A stretch of DNA of 64,000 nt from an uncultured archaeon (GTDB taxonomy: Archaea > Halobacteriota > Methanosarcinia > Methanosarcinales > Methanoperedenaceae), in NCBI GenBank assembly GCA_902386255.1, contig CABMII010000161.1, positions 1-64,000 of the forward strand. The letters run 5' to 3'. Below are positions 53,683-62,995 of this stretch, one piece after another. The first letter of the stretch is position 1. Every line of letters begins with the position of its first letter. The notes beneath the pieces were generated by a model that was not told the DNA's origin, ran no database searches, and was given only the letters and a program-made list of their open reading frames with translations. The translations under genes were made by a program, and so were the position numbers.

Positions 53683-54456
53683 ATGAAACGAATTGCCATT
53701 ATGAGACCTTCCGGGTATCTTGCCGGGTCGGTCAAACTCGCAAATTCAATGGGATTCGATACGATTACCGCGCCCATGATTGATGTGGTAGATAAGACGG
53801 ATGCTAATTTTAAAGGATTTGTGGAAAGGGTCATGGGCGGAAAATCGGACTATGTGATATTCACAAGCGCAAATGGCGTCGAGTTCACGCTTTTAAAACT
53901 TGATGAACTGGATGAATTTATTGAACAGCTCAATAAAACGCAGGTGGTTGCAATTGGTCCGAAGACCAGAACAGCCCTTCAAAAAAATGGGATACGGGTG
54001 AGTATTGTACCTGAATCTTTCAGTTCGCACGGGCTTGTTGAGCAAATAAGCGGGATTGAAGGGGCTGTAATCGAGATTGCCCGGAGCAGCCACGGTGCGC
54101 CAGAACTTGTCGATGGGCTCCTGAAAAAGGGCGCGGTTGTCCATGAAACACAGGTGTACCAGTTGATAAGCCCGAAAGATGAAAGGCACAAAAAGCTGAT
54201 AGAGAAGGCGCTTGCCGGGGAAATTGACATATTTGCATTCACAAGCTCGATGATGGCCAGGAATTTCATGGCGCTTGCTGATGAAATGGGAGTGAAGGAC
54301 GAACTTGTCAGGATAATGAATGAAAAAACAGTTGCCGCAATCGGGAAACCCACGGCTGATACTTTGTCAAGGTTCGGGATAGATGTAAAGGTAATACCGA
54401 AACACTATACGTTTGAGGAACTGCTACAGGAATGCAAGAAGCAGGATTTAGAGTGA
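53683..54456 (+). CDS. hemD: uroporphyrinogen-III synthase
   Basis: HemD cyclises hydroxymethylbilane with inversion of ring D. Family sequence conservation is low, but YVIFTSANGVEFTLLKLDEL, VVAIGPKTRTALQKNGIRVS, FAFTSSMMARNF and VAAIGKPTADTLSRFGI are characteristic. It lies three bases after cobA in the hem operon, as in many archaea. Confidence 0.93.
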   Translation: MKRIAIMRPSGYLAGSVKLANSMGFDTITAPMIDVVDKTDANFKGFVERVMGGKSDYVIFTSANGVEFTLLKLDELDEFIEQLNKTQVVAIGPKTRTALQKNGIRVSIVPESFSSHGLVEQISGIEGAVIEIARSSHGAPELVDGLLKKGAVVHETQVYQLISPKDERHKKLIEKALAGEIDIFAFTSSMMARNFMALADEMGVKDELVRIMNEKTVAAIGKPTADTLSRFGIDVKVIPKHYTFEELLQECKKQDLE

Positions 54457-54496
54457 TAATAAAGCTTAGATAGTATCATCAACAACTATAACGTAG

Positions 54497-54694
54497 ATGC
54501 AAAAGCAAAAATTCAAAGATGAAATGGACACATTGGATATCGTCGAGAACAGGCTGGAAATTATGGTTGGCGCCAGGGTCAGGGATAAGGACAGGATGAT
54601 GCATGCATTAGAAGTACAGGATAGATTGCGTGGCAAATCCGTAGGTTGGAAAGGTGCAGATGAGATTAGAAGGTGGAGAAACCTGCGCAAGTGA
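54497..54694 (+). CDS. VapB-like antitoxin
   Basis: A 65-residue charged, helical protein (EMDTLDIVENRLEIMVGARV, KDRMMHALEVQDRLRGKSVG) whose stop lies three bases before a PIN-domain gene. The arrangement is the usual antitoxin-toxin order. No DNA-binding fold is certain; an internal ATG at residue 10 is possible. Confidence 0.6.
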   Translation: MQKQKFKDEMDTLDIVENRLEIMVGARVRDKDRMMHALEVQDRLRGKSVGWKGADEIRRWRNLRK

Positions 54695-54697
54695 ATC

Positions 54698-55117
54698 ATG
54701 ATGTATGTACTGGACGCTTCTGTAATCATCAAATGGTTTTCGGAAGAAGAATTTACCGATACCGCTGTCGAGATAAGGAACAGATTCTTTAAGGGAAAAT
54801 GTGAACTTGCAGCTCCTGACCTTGCTCTCTACGAGGTACCAAATGCACTCCGGTTCAATCCCAATTTTAATGATGATGATGTTATTGAGGCAGTAAACTC
54901 GTTGTTTGATATGGGAATTAGTATCATTGTACCCACTCCCAGGGTCATAAAATCTTCAATAGCAATTGCTTTCAAATACAACATCACGATTTATGATGCT
55001 TTCTATGTTGCACTGGCAAATGAAATCGGTTTTACTTTCGTTACGGCTGACAGCAAACTTTGTCAAAAAACAAAAGATATGAAATCTGTAAGACATATAA
55101 GCGAAATTAAATTTTAA
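54698..55117 (+). CDS. vapC: VapC-like PIN domain toxin
   Basis: The PIN domain acidic residues are present: LDASVIIKWFSEEE at the start, YEVPNAL in the middle, TIYDAFYVALA and TADSKL toward the end, forming a Mg-dependent RNase site. It is 139 residues, normal for VapC. It pairs with the preceding antitoxin. Two adjacent ATGs (54698, 54701) are equally good starts. Confidence 0.85.
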   Translation: MMYVLDASVIIKWFSEEEFTDTAVEIRNRFFKGKCELAAPDLALYEVPNALRFNPNFNDDDVIEAVNSLFDMGISIIVPTPRVIKSSIAIAFKYNITIYDAFYVALANEIGFTFVTADSKLCQKTKDMKSVRHISEIKF

Positions 55118-55151
55118 AAAACATTCTTATTTTTTTGGATTAAATATAACC

Positions 55152-56945
55152 ATGAAACATCAACCCCTTTTCCTTCCCATGTCCCTGTGTGAAGCGGCAG
55201 AGCTTGGAATCAAGGAATTCGACATAATTCTCGTAACAGGCGATGCATATGTCGACCATCCATCATTCGGCACAGCAATCATCGGGCGGATGCTCTGGGA
55301 TGCAGGCTACACCGTGGGCATCATAGCCCAGCCAGACTGGAAGAGCGATGTTGATTTTAAGAAACTCGGGAAACCCAGACTTTTCTTTGGCGTCACCTCC
55401 GGGAATGTGGATTCCATGGTGAATAATTACACCCCTAACCTGAAAGTTCGAAGCGATGATGTTTATTCACCGGCAGGAAAAGGAGGGCTTCGGCCCAACC
55501 GCGCTGCGATTGTCTATTCGGATAAAATTCATTCGATATTTCCCGGAACCCCGATAGTGCTTGGAGGCATCGAAGCAAGCCTGCGGCGGTTTGCGCATTA
55601 TGATTACTGGCAGGATTCGGTGCGCCAGTCCATTCTTGCCGATGCGCCGGCGGATATGCTCGTGTTCGGGATGGGTGAGAGGCAGGTTGTTGAAATCGCC
55701 AGCAGGCTTTCAAAAGGTGAAAAAATAACAGATATCTCTAATATCGCAGGCACGACCATAAAGATGGAAATAAGTAAGTGGCGCTCGATAGGGCATGAGG
55801 GTTATGTGGATATACCGTCTTTTAACGATGTCTCGAATGACAAAAAGCTTTACGCAGAAGCGTTCAAACTCCATTACCGGGAGCAAGACCCGGTACAGGG
55901 AAGACCTGTAGCGCAGCCGCACCCGAAAACGGTAATTATCCAGAATAAACCTGCTATGCCTTTAACAACGGCTGAACTTGATCATGTGTATGAACTCCCA
56001 TATACAAGAAAAGCCCACCCTTCTTACAAAAAACCCATACCTGCGCTCTCTCCTGTCAAGTTTTCGATAGTAAGCCACCGCGGATGCTTCGCAGCCTGCT
56101 CTTTTTGCGCCCTGACGCACCATCAGGGAAGAATCGTGCAGAGCCGAAGTATCGAATCTATGGTGCGCGAGGTAAAAAGAATGACAAAGATGCCTGATTT
56201 CAAGGGCATCGTGCAGGACGTGGGAGGGCCTACTGCAAATATGTATATGCTGCACTGCAAGAACTGGGATACGCAGGGCGCATGCAAAGATAAAATATGC
56301 ATTTATCCTTTATGCAAAAGCCTTGATACAAGCCATGAAAAACAGGTTGAACTCCTGCGGCGCCTTCGTGAGATTCCTGGCGTTAAAAAAGTGTTCATCG
56401 GCTCTGGTATCCGCTACGACCTTGTGCTTGCTGACTCGTCTGATTACCTTTCCCAACTTTGCGAGCACCATGTCAGCGGGCATCTCAAAGTCGCGCCTGA
56501 GCACATAACGCAGCATGTCACTGATATTATGCACAAACCTTCGAGGGAAGTATTCGAGGAGTTCAAAAAGAAATTTGACAATTTAAACAGGGAACTCGGG
56601 AAGAAGCAATATCTTCTCCCATATTTCATGTCAGGGCATCCCGGCTGCACGGTAGAAGATATGGTTGAGCTTGCCGAGTACATACGAGACAACAATCTCT
56701 ATACAGAGCAGGTGCAGGATTTCACGCCCACTCCGATGACTGCTTCTACGTGCATGTATTACACTGGCATCAATCCTTTCACCATGGAAAAGGTGCATGT
56801 TGCAAAAGGACGGGAGAAAAGGGTACAGCGGGCGCTTTTGCAGTATAAGGAAGGCAGGAATTACGAGTTTGTGTATGAAGGGCTAAAGATGGCAGGGCGG
56901 GGAGACCTTATCGGGAATGAGCGGAAGTGTTTGATACCCAAATGA
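55152..56945 (+). CDS. YgiQ family radical SAM protein
   Basis: A 597-residue UPF0313/YgiQ protein. The cluster motif is HRGCFAACSFCALTHHQGR (CX3CX2C, residues about 314-322), after an N-terminal B12-binding-like domain, FDIILVTGDAYVDHPSFG. The C-terminal part has VAPEHITQHVTDIMHKPSRE, YLLPYFMSGHPGC and VQDFTPTPMTASTCMYYTG. The family is widely conserved and unassigned. It is 35 bases after vapC, but probably has its own promoter (AAATATAACC before the ATG). Confidence 0.93.
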   Translation: MKHQPLFLPMSLCEAAELGIKEFDIILVTGDAYVDHPSFGTAIIGRMLWDAGYTVGIIAQPDWKSDVDFKKLGKPRLFFGVTSGNVDSMVNNYTPNLKVRSDDVYSPAGKGGLRPNRAAIVYSDKIHSIFPGTPIVLGGIEASLRRFAHYDYWQDSVRQSILADAPADMLVFGMGERQVVEIASRLSKGEKITDISNIAGTTIKMEISKWRSIGHEGYVDIPSFNDVSNDKKLYAEAFKLHYREQDPVQGRPVAQPHPKTVIIQNKPAMPLTTAELDHVYELPYTRKAHPSYKKPIPALSPVKFSIVSHRGCFAACSFCALTHHQGRIVQSRSIESMVREVKRMTKMPDFKGIVQDVGGPTANMYMLHCKNWDTQGACKDKICIYPLCKSLDTSHEKQVELLRRLREIPGVKKVFIGSGIRYDLVLADSSDYLSQLCEHHVSGHLKVAPEHITQHVTDIMHKPSREVFEEFKKKFDNLNRELGKKQYLLPYFMSGHPGCTVEDMVELAEYIRDNNLYTEQVQDFTPTPMTASTCMYYTGINPFTMEKVHVAKGREKRVQRALLQYKEGRNYEFVYEGLKMAGRGDLIGNERKCLIPK

Positions 56946-56973
56946 AAAGAAGTGACAAAACGCAATATCAAAT

Positions 56974-57210
56974 TTATTCTAATTTTCCTTCCTTTTCCAC
57001 TTCAAACGGCTCCGTCCTCAATTCACCATTCTCTTCGATCAATTGTTCCACCTTCTGCTGTGCGCTTTTCAACTTTGTATTGCATTCCCTTACAAGCTTT
57101 ATCCCTTTCTCAAAGAGCATAAGGCTCTCATCAAGTGAAAGCTGCCCCTTTTCAAGTTTCTCAACTATACTTTCAAGTTCCAAAATCGCTTCCTCAAAAC
57201 TCATTTCCAT
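56974..57210 (-). CDS. xseB: exodeoxyribonuclease VII small subunit
   Basis: The motif [20 protein letters not shown] and [20 protein letters not shown] defines XseB, which forms the coiled support of exonuclease VII. It overlaps xseA. The ATG at 57210 has AAGGAGGT six bases before it; starts at 57216 and 57204 are less likely. Exonuclease VII is chiefly bacterial. Confidence 0.93.
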   Translation of the reverse strand: MEMSFEEAILELESIVEKLEKGQLSLDESLMLFEKGIKLVRECNTKLKSAQQKVEQLIEENGELRTEPFEVEKEGKLE

Positions 57211-58418
57211 GTGCATACCTCCTTATCATTTACTTTGGATTTTATCTTTCCATCGTTCACTATAATCTCAAGTTCATCATTTTTTTCAACATCGCCGACA
57301 CTGCGCACAAGCGCTTTATAAGGCAGTTTCAGTGTAATGCTATAGCCCCGCAAAAGCGTCCCGAGCGGACTGACCGCATCGAGTTTGCCCGCATGGGCAT
57401 TGAAAACTGCCTCTCTTGCTTCTAAAATCCTCTTCACGTTCAATATCTGGCGCTGTGTCATTTCATCGATATACTGCATATAATCAGCCAATCGCTCTAA
57501 AAACAGGCGCGGTTCAACACCTGCCTCCAGTTCGGAAATATGGGATGCAATGTCGTTGATATTGCGCCTCTGGTTCTCGATTAACCGCTCACCCAGCCTG
57601 TTTATGTGATTTGTAATCTCAGTCCTGTCCGGCACTGCAATTTCTGCCGCCGCCGATGGTGTCGGGGCGCGGACATCGGCCACAAAATCCGCAATCGTAT
57701 AATCGGTCTCATGTCCCACGGCTGATATGATTGGTATTCTCGAATTGAAAATCGCCCGCGCCACGAGTTCTTCGTTGAAAGCCCAGAGGTCTTCGATAGA
57801 ACCACCGCCCCTGCCTAGGATTATCAGGTCGACATCGGTTTTATTGAGCGCGGAAATTGAGTTGATTATGCTTTGTGTCGCGTATTCTCCCTGCACAATT
57901 GTTGGGATAAAAAGCAGGTTTACAGGGTATCGCCGTCTGATAACAGTCAAAATATCATGAAGGACTGCCCCTGTGGGCGATGTTGCGATGCCGATTTTTT
58001 TTGGGAATTTTGGCAGGGATTTTTTATGCTCTGGCGAGAACAAGCCTTCCATTGCCAGTTTGTTTTTCAATTGCTCATATGCTTTGTAGAGTTCCCCGAT
58101 ACCATCCGGCCGGATTGCCCTGACCTTTAACTGGTAAACGCCTTTTTGCTCATAGACATCCAGGTCTCCAAGTACAAGCACTTTCATGCCGTGCTCTAAT
58201 TCGAACCTCAGGTTATTGCCGTACCATTTGAACATAACGCATTGAAGCTGGCTTGCCTTATCCTTCAGTGTAAAATAGCGGTGACCAGATTTGTGGTTCG
58301 TGAAATTTGAGATTTCACCCCTTACCCAGACGTCGTTGAACTGACCGGAAGTAAGTATACCTTTTACAGCAAGGGTGAACTCATGGACGGTATAGATGCC
58401 TTTCTCTTCAAAAACCAT
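57201..58418 (-). CDS. xseA: exodeoxyribonuclease VII large subunit
   Basis: The catalytic subunit of 405 residues. An N-terminal OB-fold ([33 protein letters not shown]) precedes the nuclease domain with [40 protein letters not shown] and [20 protein letters not shown]. The enzyme degrades single-stranded DNA into acid-soluble oligonucleotides. Presence of both subunits in an archaeon points to an old transfer from bacteria. Confidence 0.95.
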   Translation of the reverse strand: MVFEEKGIYTVHEFTLAVKGILTSGQFNDVWVRGEISNFTNHKSGHRYFTLKDKASQLQCVMFKWYGNNLRFELEHGMKVLVLGDLDVYEQKGVYQLKVRAIRPDGIGELYKAYEQLKNKLAMEGLFSPEHKKSLPKFPKKIGIATSPTGAVLHDILTVIRRRYPVNLLFIPTIVQGEYATQSIINSISALNKTDVDLIILGRGGGSIEDLWAFNEELVARAIFNSRIPIISAVGHETDYTIADFVADVRAPTPSAAAEIAVPDRTEITNHINRLGERLIENQRRNINDIASHISELEAGVEPRLFLERLADYMQYIDEMTQRQILNVKRILEAREAVFNAHAGKLDAVSPLGTLLRGYSITLKLPYKALVRSVGDVEKNDELEIIVNDGKIKSKVNDKEVCTWK

Positions 58419-58496
58419 AGTTAGTTGCTATATTATTCCTGATATAATCTGCTTTGCGATAGCGATGTGAAAGTATTGTGGTCAGGGAACCTGTAG

Positions 58497-59219
58497 CTAT
58501 TTTTTCCCCTTTTTGCTTTCAAGAATGCGTTTCTTGATCTCGAAAATCTCTTTTGTTACAGGTATCTCCTTGGGACATACTTTTGTGCACATCCATCTGG
58601 TCTGGCAGCCCCACGCCCCATCCTTATTGTCAAGCAGGGCAATCCTTTCTTCCCGCCCTTCATCCCTTGAATCGAAAAGATACCTGAAAGCTCGGACAAG
58701 CGCAGCAGGGCCGATATAGCCTGCAGTGGCTTTATCCTGGTTGACCGGGCATGAAGCGGTGCAGCAGGCGCACAGGATGCAGCGGATGGCATCCTCAAAC
58801 TTGCGGTGCTCTTCAACGGACTGGAGCCTTTCAGTATCCGGCGGAGGTGTTCGTGTGATAAGATAAGGTTTGACTGAATAATATCTTTCAAAGAATGGAT
58901 CCATATCGACAACCAGGTCTTTTATCACCCTGAATACCTGCAAGGGCTCGATTAGCACTTCTTCACTCTCTTTAAAATCCTTCGCCAGCTTCTGGCATGC
59001 AAGAGAACTCGTGCCGTTTATCCTCATCCCATCCGAACCGCACACGCCATGGCCGCAGGACATCCTGAAAGAGAGGGTCGGGTCTTTTTCCGCGCGTATC
59101 CGGTTGAGGCAGTCAAGTATCCTGTCTTTCGGGTCAGCTTCTATCTCGAAACTCTGATAGTAGGGCGCATCGTCTTTTTCGGGATCGTACCTGAAAATCC
59201 TGAATTTCAGTATCATCAA
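58497..59219 (-). CDS. succinate dehydrogenase/fumarate reductase iron-sulfur subunit
   Basis: An N-terminal [2Fe-2S] domain ([20 protein letters not shown] with further Cys in LAC) and a C-terminal part with [12 protein letters not shown] for [4Fe-4S] and [12 protein letters not shown] for [3Fe-4S]. The 240-residue length fits SdhB/FrdB. It overlaps the flavoprotein by four bases. No membrane anchor gene is adjacent, and no C-terminal CCG domain (as in TfrB of methanogens) is present, so the electron partner is open. Confidence 0.92.
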   Translation of the reverse strand: MMILKFRIFRYDPEKDDAPYYQSFEIEADPKDRILDCLNRIRAEKDPTLSFRMSCGHGVCGSDGMRINGTSSLACQKLAKDFKESEEVLIEPLQVFRVIKDLVVDMDPFFERYYSVKPYLITRTPPPDTERLQSVEEHRKFEDAIRCILCACCTASCPVNQDKATAGYIGPAALVRAFRYLFDSRDEGREERIALLDNKDGAWGCQTRWMCTKVCPKEIPVTKEIFEIKKRILESKKGKK

Positions 59220-60928
59220 TACACCCTCGCTTCAGGCTGGAATCGCGTTATTACCACCGGTTTATACCTCACTTCCTGTCCTTTGAATACAAGTGTATGT
59301 TTCAGGAAATTCGTATCATCCCTTACCGGGAAATCTTCCCTGAAGTGGGCTCCCCGGCTCTCTTTCCTGTAAAGGGCGCTAAGAAGTATCACTTCCGCAA
59401 GGTCAAGCTGGTGACCCAGTTCGATTGCTTCCATAAGTTCATAATTGAAATTTTTGCCTTTATCCACGATTTCCACATCGTTGAATCGCATTTTGAGCGA
59501 CCGGATACTTTCAAGTTCCTTCTTCAAACCTTCCTCATCCCTGAAGACGGAACAATAATCCATCATCAGTGACTGCATATTTCGTCGGACTACATCGATT
59601 TTTTCATAGCCTTTATGGTAAAGCAAGCCCGCCAGCATCTCCTTTGCTTTTTCCAGCGGCTCATCAGAGACAGGCTGATGTTCAATTTTTGAAATATCCG
59701 CTTTCATCGCCATTCCGCACCTTCGCCCGAATACGAGCGTATCAAGCAAGGAATTGCACCCGAGCCTGTTTGCGCCATGCACGGATACGCAGGCGCATTC
59801 GCCAGCAGCGTATAATCCCTGTGCGATAGCGTCGGACTCGTCCTGCAGCACCCTTCCATCAGTATCTGTAGGGATACCCCCCATCAGGTAATGGCATGTC
59901 GGATACACAGGGATGGGCTCGTATACCGGGTCGATGCCCAGGTATATCCTCACAAAAGATGTTATTTCCCATAGCCTCTCAATAATCTTTTTCTCACCCA
60001 GGTGCGTGAGGTCAAGATGCACGTAACCACCTTCAAAACTCCTGCCTTCCCGCACTTCCGTAAGAATGGCACGGCTGACCACATCCCTGGCAGCCAGGTC
60101 TTTTACCGTAGGGGCATATCGTTCCATGAACCGCTCGCCAAGGCTGTTGCGTAAAATCCCGCCTTCTCCTCTTGCAGCTTCACTCACAAGAATCCCCAGA
60201 GGATAAAGGCCGGTGGGGTGGAACTGGACGAATTCCATATCCATAAGAGGTATCCCTGCCCTGTGCGCCAGGTTGAGACCATCCCCGGTCGAGGCAAACC
60301 CGTTGGAAGTTGTCTTAAAAATCCTGCCGCATCCCCCTGTTGCCAGAAGCACTGCTCGTGCTTCAATGAGATTGAGTTCACCTGATGAGAGATCGTATGT
60401 AATCAGTCCCGCGCACTTCTTATCTTCGAAAACAAGAGAAAGGACATAGTGCTCCTGATAGAACTTTACCCTATGGCGCAGGCACTGGTCGTACAGGGTG
60501 TCAAGAACAACCCTTCCTGTCCTGTCCGAAGCGTAACAGGCTCTCTTCACAGGTTTTTTTCCGTATTCACTGGTATGCCCTCCGAAGTTGCGCTGTGCGA
60601 TTTTCCCATCTTTATTGCGGCTGAAAGGAACACCCATATGTTCAAGTTCATAAATCACACGGGGGGCGTCCTTTACCATAATCTCAACTGCATCCTGGTC
60701 AGCGAGGTAATCACTTCCCTTGACAGTATCGAACATATGCCATTCCCAGTGGTCTTCTTCTTCATTGCCTATCGATGCCGTTATCCCGCCCTGGGCTGCG
60801 CCTGAATGAGAGCGCGTGGGAAGGACTTTGCTCACTACTGCAACATCTGCTTCTTCCACGCACTCAACAGCAGCCCGAAGGCCTGCAAGACCTGCGCCCA
60901 CTATAACGATATCATGTTTGAAGTTCAT
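59216..60928 (-). CDS. succinate dehydrogenase/fumarate reductase flavoprotein subunit
   Basis: The FAD loop [19 protein letters not shown] opens the protein. The covalent-FAD His is in [16 protein letters not shown]. Substrate-site patterns are [41 protein letters not shown] and [19 protein letters not shown]. The 570-residue length is normal. It forms an operon with the iron-sulfur subunit. It could serve a reductive partial TCA cycle (fumarate reduction) or act with quinones. Confidence 0.95.
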   Translation of the reverse strand: MNFKHDIVIVGAGLAGLRAAVECVEEADVAVVSKVLPTRSHSGAAQGGITASIGNEEEDHWEWHMFDTVKGSDYLADQDAVEIMVKDAPRVIYELEHMGVPFSRNKDGKIAQRNFGGHTSEYGKKPVKRACYASDRTGRVVLDTLYDQCLRHRVKFYQEHYVLSLVFEDKKCAGLITYDLSSGELNLIEARAVLLATGGCGRIFKTTSNGFASTGDGLNLAHRAGIPLMDMEFVQFHPTGLYPLGILVSEAARGEGGILRNSLGERFMERYAPTVKDLAARDVVSRAILTEVREGRSFEGGYVHLDLTHLGEKKIIERLWEITSFVRIYLGIDPVYEPIPVYPTCHYLMGGIPTDTDGRVLQDESDAIAQGLYAAGECACVSVHGANRLGCNSLLDTLVFGRRCGMAMKADISKIEHQPVSDEPLEKAKEMLAGLLYHKGYEKIDVVRRNMQSLMMDYCSVFRDEEGLKKELESIRSLKMRFNDVEIVDKGKNFNYELMEAIELGHQLDLAEVILLSALYRKESRGAHFREDFPVRDDTNFLKHTLVFKGQEVRYKPVVITRFQPEARVY

Positions 60929-61096
60929 GCAACTCCTCTTTCGATGTTAAACGAGAAGTCATAAATAAAGCCACTCGCCGAACAAATTATTAGGAACTAA
61001 TCGTTTAAATAAATGCCTGTTTGCTAACGGGTCAAGCAGTTCTCTCAGTAAGCCTTAAGCCTGATGACCAGATATATTTATTTGGGGTTGGTCAGC

Positions 61097-62542
61097 ATGA
61101 CAAGAAATAATGTTGATGATGCGAGAATATTCATTGCTGTCGAGGGTTCGCTGGGAAACCCTTTGAGCAGATTTGTCATCAACAGGTTATCGAAAAAGAA
61201 AAACGGTTCAAGCCTTATTGAGGATGCGTTACTGAGCTACTGCAGCACAGGCAAAACCTCAGTTCTTGAAACGATCAAAAATGCGCCGCTCCTGGCATTG
61301 CTCGGTATCGGCCGCGCTGTATTCGGAGCCGATAAAAAGGCAATGCAGGAATTTTTCAGCGATCCTGTAGCCAGAAGGGGGCTTGTTAATGTTATACGCA
61401 GCATCGGGAAATATGGCATAAACAGGCCTTTCAAACTTGTTGCTCCTTTTCTTGTGGTATGGAATTATACCAATGCCTGCAACCTTCGCTGCAAACATTG
61501 CTACCAGAGCGCATCGATACCATTACCCGATGAGCTTAACCTTGATGAAAAAAGGAATATCATAGACCAGTTAGTTGAAAATGATGTGGTAGCACTTGCC
61601 TTTTCAGGGGGAGAACCTCTTATGGCGCCTGATTTTTTTGAAACCGCAAGCTATGCATCGCATAATAATATGTATGTGACCCTTGCCACCAATGGAACAC
61701 TGCTCACAGAAAAAACGGTGGATAAAATTGTAAAGTGCGGCGTAAAATACATAGAGATAAGTCTCGATGCTGCGACGCCGGAGATCCATGATAATTTCAG
61801 GGGCATTGAAGGTGCATGGAAAAGAACGTTTGAAGGCATAAAAAACGCAGTTGAGAGCGATGAAATCTTTGTATGTATTGCCTCAACTATTACACAACAT
61901 AATTTTAAAGAGGTAAACGCCCTAATCGACCTTGCAGAAGAGCTTGGAACAAAAAGATTCCTGGCTTTCAATTTCATCCCTACGGGGAACGCAGCGAATA
62001 TTAAAGACATGGACCTCACACCCGTTATGCGGGAAGAGCTTTTAGAAATACTCTATCAGCGGCTTAAAAAAGGGGGATTCGAAGTCATGACCACAGCGCC
62101 GCAGTTTTCACGGGTATGTATGAGCAAATCAAAAAATATAATCGCAGCTGCGCATTTTGGAACATATGAGACACCAGATAAAACACATATGCTTGCGGAT
62201 TTCATTGGCGGCTGCGGGGCCGGACGCCTGTACTGCGCCATCCAGCCAAACGGCATCATGACCCCATGCGTATATATTCCAATTGAAGTCGGAGACTTAC
62301 GAACCGAGCGCTTCATAGATATATGGGAAAACTCAGGCACGTTAAAGGATTTGCGCAGAAGAGATGAACTCCTTGGCAATTGCGGCAGATGTGATTTTAA
62401 GAACGTCTGCGGCGGATGCAGGGCACGGGCTTATGCATATAGTGGGAATTTAAATGGTTGTGACCCGGGATGTATCCGAAATAGCGTCGGCCGATTTGCC
62501 AATAACATTTATACCACGTCAAACACATATTATTCATCATGA
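61097..62542 (+). CDS. radical SAM/SPASM protein, AhbD/NirJ-like
   Basis: About 120 N-terminal residues of unknown fold precede the radical SAM core: NYTNACNLRCKHCYQSA (CX3CX2C), AFSGGEPLMAPDFFE, LATNGTLL and ISLDAATPEIHDNFRG. The SPASM end carries CGAGRLYCAIQPNG, MTPCVYIP, CGRCDFKNVCGGCRARAYAY and CDPGC, enough Cys for auxiliary clusters. These features are shared with heme-pathway enzymes AhbC/AhbD/NirJ and with peptide-modifying enzymes. The long N-terminus argues against a standard AhbD. The ATG at 61097 is preferred to 61064. Confidence 0.75.
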   Translation: MTRNNVDDARIFIAVEGSLGNPLSRFVINRLSKKKNGSSLIEDALLSYCSTGKTSVLETIKNAPLLALLGIGRAVFGADKKAMQEFFSDPVARRGLVNVIRSIGKYGINRPFKLVAPFLVVWNYTNACNLRCKHCYQSASIPLPDELNLDEKRNIIDQLVENDVVALAFSGGEPLMAPDFFETASYASHNNMYVTLATNGTLLTEKTVDKIVKCGVKYIEISLDAATPEIHDNFRGIEGAWKRTFEGIKNAVESDEIFVCIASTITQHNFKEVNALIDLAEELGTKRFLAFNFIPTGNAANIKDMDLTPVMREELLEILYQRLKKGGFEVMTTAPQFSRVCMSKSKNIIAAAHFGTYETPDKTHMLADFIGGCGAGRLYCAIQPNGIMTPCVYIPIEVGDLRTERFIDIWENSGTLKDLRRRDELLGNCGRCDFKNVCGGCRARAYAYSGNLNGCDPGCIRNSVGRFANNIYTTSNTYYSS

Positions 62543-62558
62543 TATGGGGAGGCAAGAT

Positions 62559-62945
62559 ATGAGCCCGAATATCGAACAGACAAAAGACAAGTTCAAAAAA
62601 ATCGAAGTTGGGTTGAAATGTCTCAGGGATTTGAACCTGCTTGATGATTTTTTTGATGAGACCTGGAAAGAGGGGACAGAGAAGTTCCTGGATAAATATG
62701 AAGACAAGACATCATTTTATGACCTGCCCCGGGAAGAAACCGATGAAATTTTAGACCGGGTAACCGAATGGTTCGGGGATGATTACGGGCTGGCTGTAAT
62801 CGATGGCGAATTATGGATGGTTTCGGTGGGTAGCGTGGATGAAGGCGGCTACAAGTGGTGGTTTAAAATGAAACTGAATACGGACGATATTGAAACCGCA
62901 AGGAAAGTGATTTTGCTGGATAAGTGCAGGCCGAGAAGATATTAA
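62559..62945 (+). CDS. hypothetical protein (128 aa)
   Basis: A GGGGAGG ribosome site precedes the ATG at 62559. The product, MSPNIEQTKDKFKKIEVGLK onward, is acidic and contains FGDDYGLAVIDGELWMVSVG and YKWWFKMKL, a compact alpha-beta pattern. It lies 16 bases after the radical SAM gene and is probably cotranscribed. Not recognised. Confidence 0.65.
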   Translation: MSPNIEQTKDKFKKIEVGLKCLRDLNLLDDFFDETWKEGTEKFLDKYEDKTSFYDLPREETDEILDRVTEWFGDDYGLAVIDGELWMVSVGSVDEGGYKWWFKMKLNTDDIETARKVILLDKCRPRRY

Positions 62946-62995
62946 TATTTTGGAATCACAATTATATTTAAATCATTTGATTATGGGGGTTCCTT

